Source: Nitrospira sp. UBA5698
Lineage (GTDB): Bacteria > Nitrospirota > Nitrospiria > Nitrospirales > Nitrospiraceae
Direction of reading: 5' to 3'
Length of the DNA stretch: 24,957 nucleotides
Assembly (NCBI GenBank): GCA_002420115.1
Contig: DIHK01000043.1
Location: forward strand, 1 to 24,957
The position numbers and the translations under genes are program-made. A model generated the notes under the pieces. The model did not search any database and was not told the origin of the DNA. It worked only from the letters and a program-made list of their open reading frames with translations. Shown here piece by piece: positions 24,416-24,957 of this stretch; position 1 is the stretch's first letter; every line of letters begins with the position of its first letter.

Positions 24416-24476
24416 CTCGTGAAGCGTGAAGCGACTCAGCAGGAGTCGCTTCACGAGTGACGAACCACGCTTCACG
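24416..24476. repeat. Intercistronic inverted-repeat cluster between nxrA and nxrB
   Basis: CGTGAAG is tandemly repeated (24418-24424, 24425-24431), and its complement CTTCACG appears twice (24449-24455, 24470-24476). A perfect 13-bp stem forms between 24425-24437 and 24443-24455, with loop AGCAG. Alternative registers exist: 24416-24424 with 24449-24457 (9 bp), and 24418-24427 with 24467-24476 (10 bp). No T-run follows, so a simple intrinsic terminator is unlikely. A stabilising, processing or partially attenuating RNA structure fits better. Confidence 0.8.
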
Positions 24477-24499
24477 TTGCCGACTGAAAGGAGCACACG

Positions 24500-24957
24500 A
24501 TGCCTGAAGTATATAACTGGCAGCTGGGACGAAAGATGTTGTATCCCTACGAGGAACGGCATCCGAAGTGGCAGTTTGCCTTTGTCTTCAATATCAACCG
24601 CTGCTTAGCGTGCCAGACCTGTAGTATGGCCGATAAGTCGACCTGGCTCTTCTCGAAGGGCCAGGAGTATATGTGGTGGAACAACGTGGAGACCAAGCCC
24701 TACGGGGGCTATCCTCAGTTCTACGACATCAAGATTACCCAGCTCATCGAGCAGGTCAATCCAGGCGGACAAGTCTGGAACGTCCGCGTGGGCCGCAAGC
24801 ACCATGCCCCGTACGGGGTGTTTGAAGGGATGACCATTTTCGACGCCGGAGCCAAAGTGGGTCAAGCGGCAATCGGGTACATTCCGACCGACCAGGAATG
24901 GCGCTTTGTGAACATCTACGAAGACACCGCCACTTCCATGCGCGCGCTGGTGGAAGG
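24500..24957 (+). CDS. nxrB: Nitrite oxidoreductase beta subunit NxrB (3' partial)
   Basis: Iron-sulfur electron-transfer subunit that carries electrons from NxrA. The gene runs off the right edge after 152 full codons; Nitrospira NxrB is normally a little over 400 residues. The first ferredoxin-like motif is NRCLACQTCSMADKSTW: C35-x2-C38-x2-C41, with D45 where NarH-type subunits have the fourth cysteine. The remaining cluster motifs are outside the window. There is no signal peptide, consistent with export alongside the Tat-bearing NxrA. AAGGAG at 24488-24493 lies 6 bases before ATG 24500. Confidence 0.96.
   Translation, partial: MPEVYNWQLGRKMLYPYEERHPKWQFAFVFNINRCLACQTCSMADKSTWLFSKGQEYMWWNNVETKPYGGYPQFYDIKITQLIEQVNPGGQVWNVRVGRKHHAPYGVFEGMTIFDAGAKVGQAAIGYIPTDQEWRFVNIYEDTATSMRALVE

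Noticed and set aside
24425..24455. Intrinsic terminator after nxrA
   Set aside because: The stem is strong, but the following bases (AGTGACGAACC) lack a T-run, and nxrB follows directly with a good ribosome binding site.

Overview
This window most likely comes from the chromosome of a Nitrospira species, a chemolithoautotrophic nitrite-oxidising bacterium (phylum Nitrospirota). The main evidence is at the right end. An 1145-residue molybdopterin oxidoreductase with a twin-arginine signal peptide (20970-24407) is followed by the start of an iron-sulfur beta subunit (24500 to the window edge). Both read as the periplasmic-type nitrite oxidoreductase NxrA/NxrB known from Nitrospira. The genus call is firm; lineage and species cannot be fixed from this stretch. 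I see no integrase, transposase, CRISPR array or prophage gene, so this looks like core chromosome.

Layout. (1) 1-236: the tail of an unrecognised gene. (2) 341-7662: a tightly packed forward operon for sugar-phosphate metabolism (pgi, pgl, glk, rpiA), then an M1 aminopeptidase and a small VOC/glyoxalase-fold protein. Start and stop codons overlap or nearly touch at most junctions. (3) 7746-11188, reverse: a YbbP-like FtsX-type permease and its LolD/YbbA-type ATPase, with a secreted TesA-like SGNH hydrolase divergent at 11274-11936. The same divergent ybbAP/tesA arrangement occurs in E. coli. (4) 12024-14367, reverse: a 60-residue exported membrane protein, a SWIM zinc-finger/coiled-coil protein and a ChaN-family protein. 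(5) 14495-15805: an unrecognised protein with a methyltransferase-like glycine motif. (6) 15944-20236: a MoxR ATPase, a DUF58 protein and a membrane transglutaminase, a widespread three-gene envelope module. (7) 20338-20412, reverse: tRNA-Gly(GCC) with an encoded CCA end and a strong promoter. (8) 20413-20969: an AT-rich control region in front of nxrA with several inverted repeats and a candidate promoter. (9) 20970-24957: nxrA and partial nxrB, separated by 92 bases holding a perfect 13-bp hairpin built from repeated 7-mers.

How the parts work together. NxrA/B would oxidise nitrite to nitrate at the outer face of the inner membrane and supply the cell's electrons. The sugar operon would link stored or scavenged glucose, through glucose 6-phosphate and the oxidative pentose phosphate steps, to NADPH and pentoses. 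The least explained sequence is the nxr control DNA (the dyad cluster upstream and the slipped-register hairpin between nxrA and nxrB), plus the 60-residue exported protein, the SWIM/coiled-coil protein and the 14495-15805 gene. Aspartates stand where related enzymes usually have a cysteine iron-sulfur ligand in both NxrA and NxrB.
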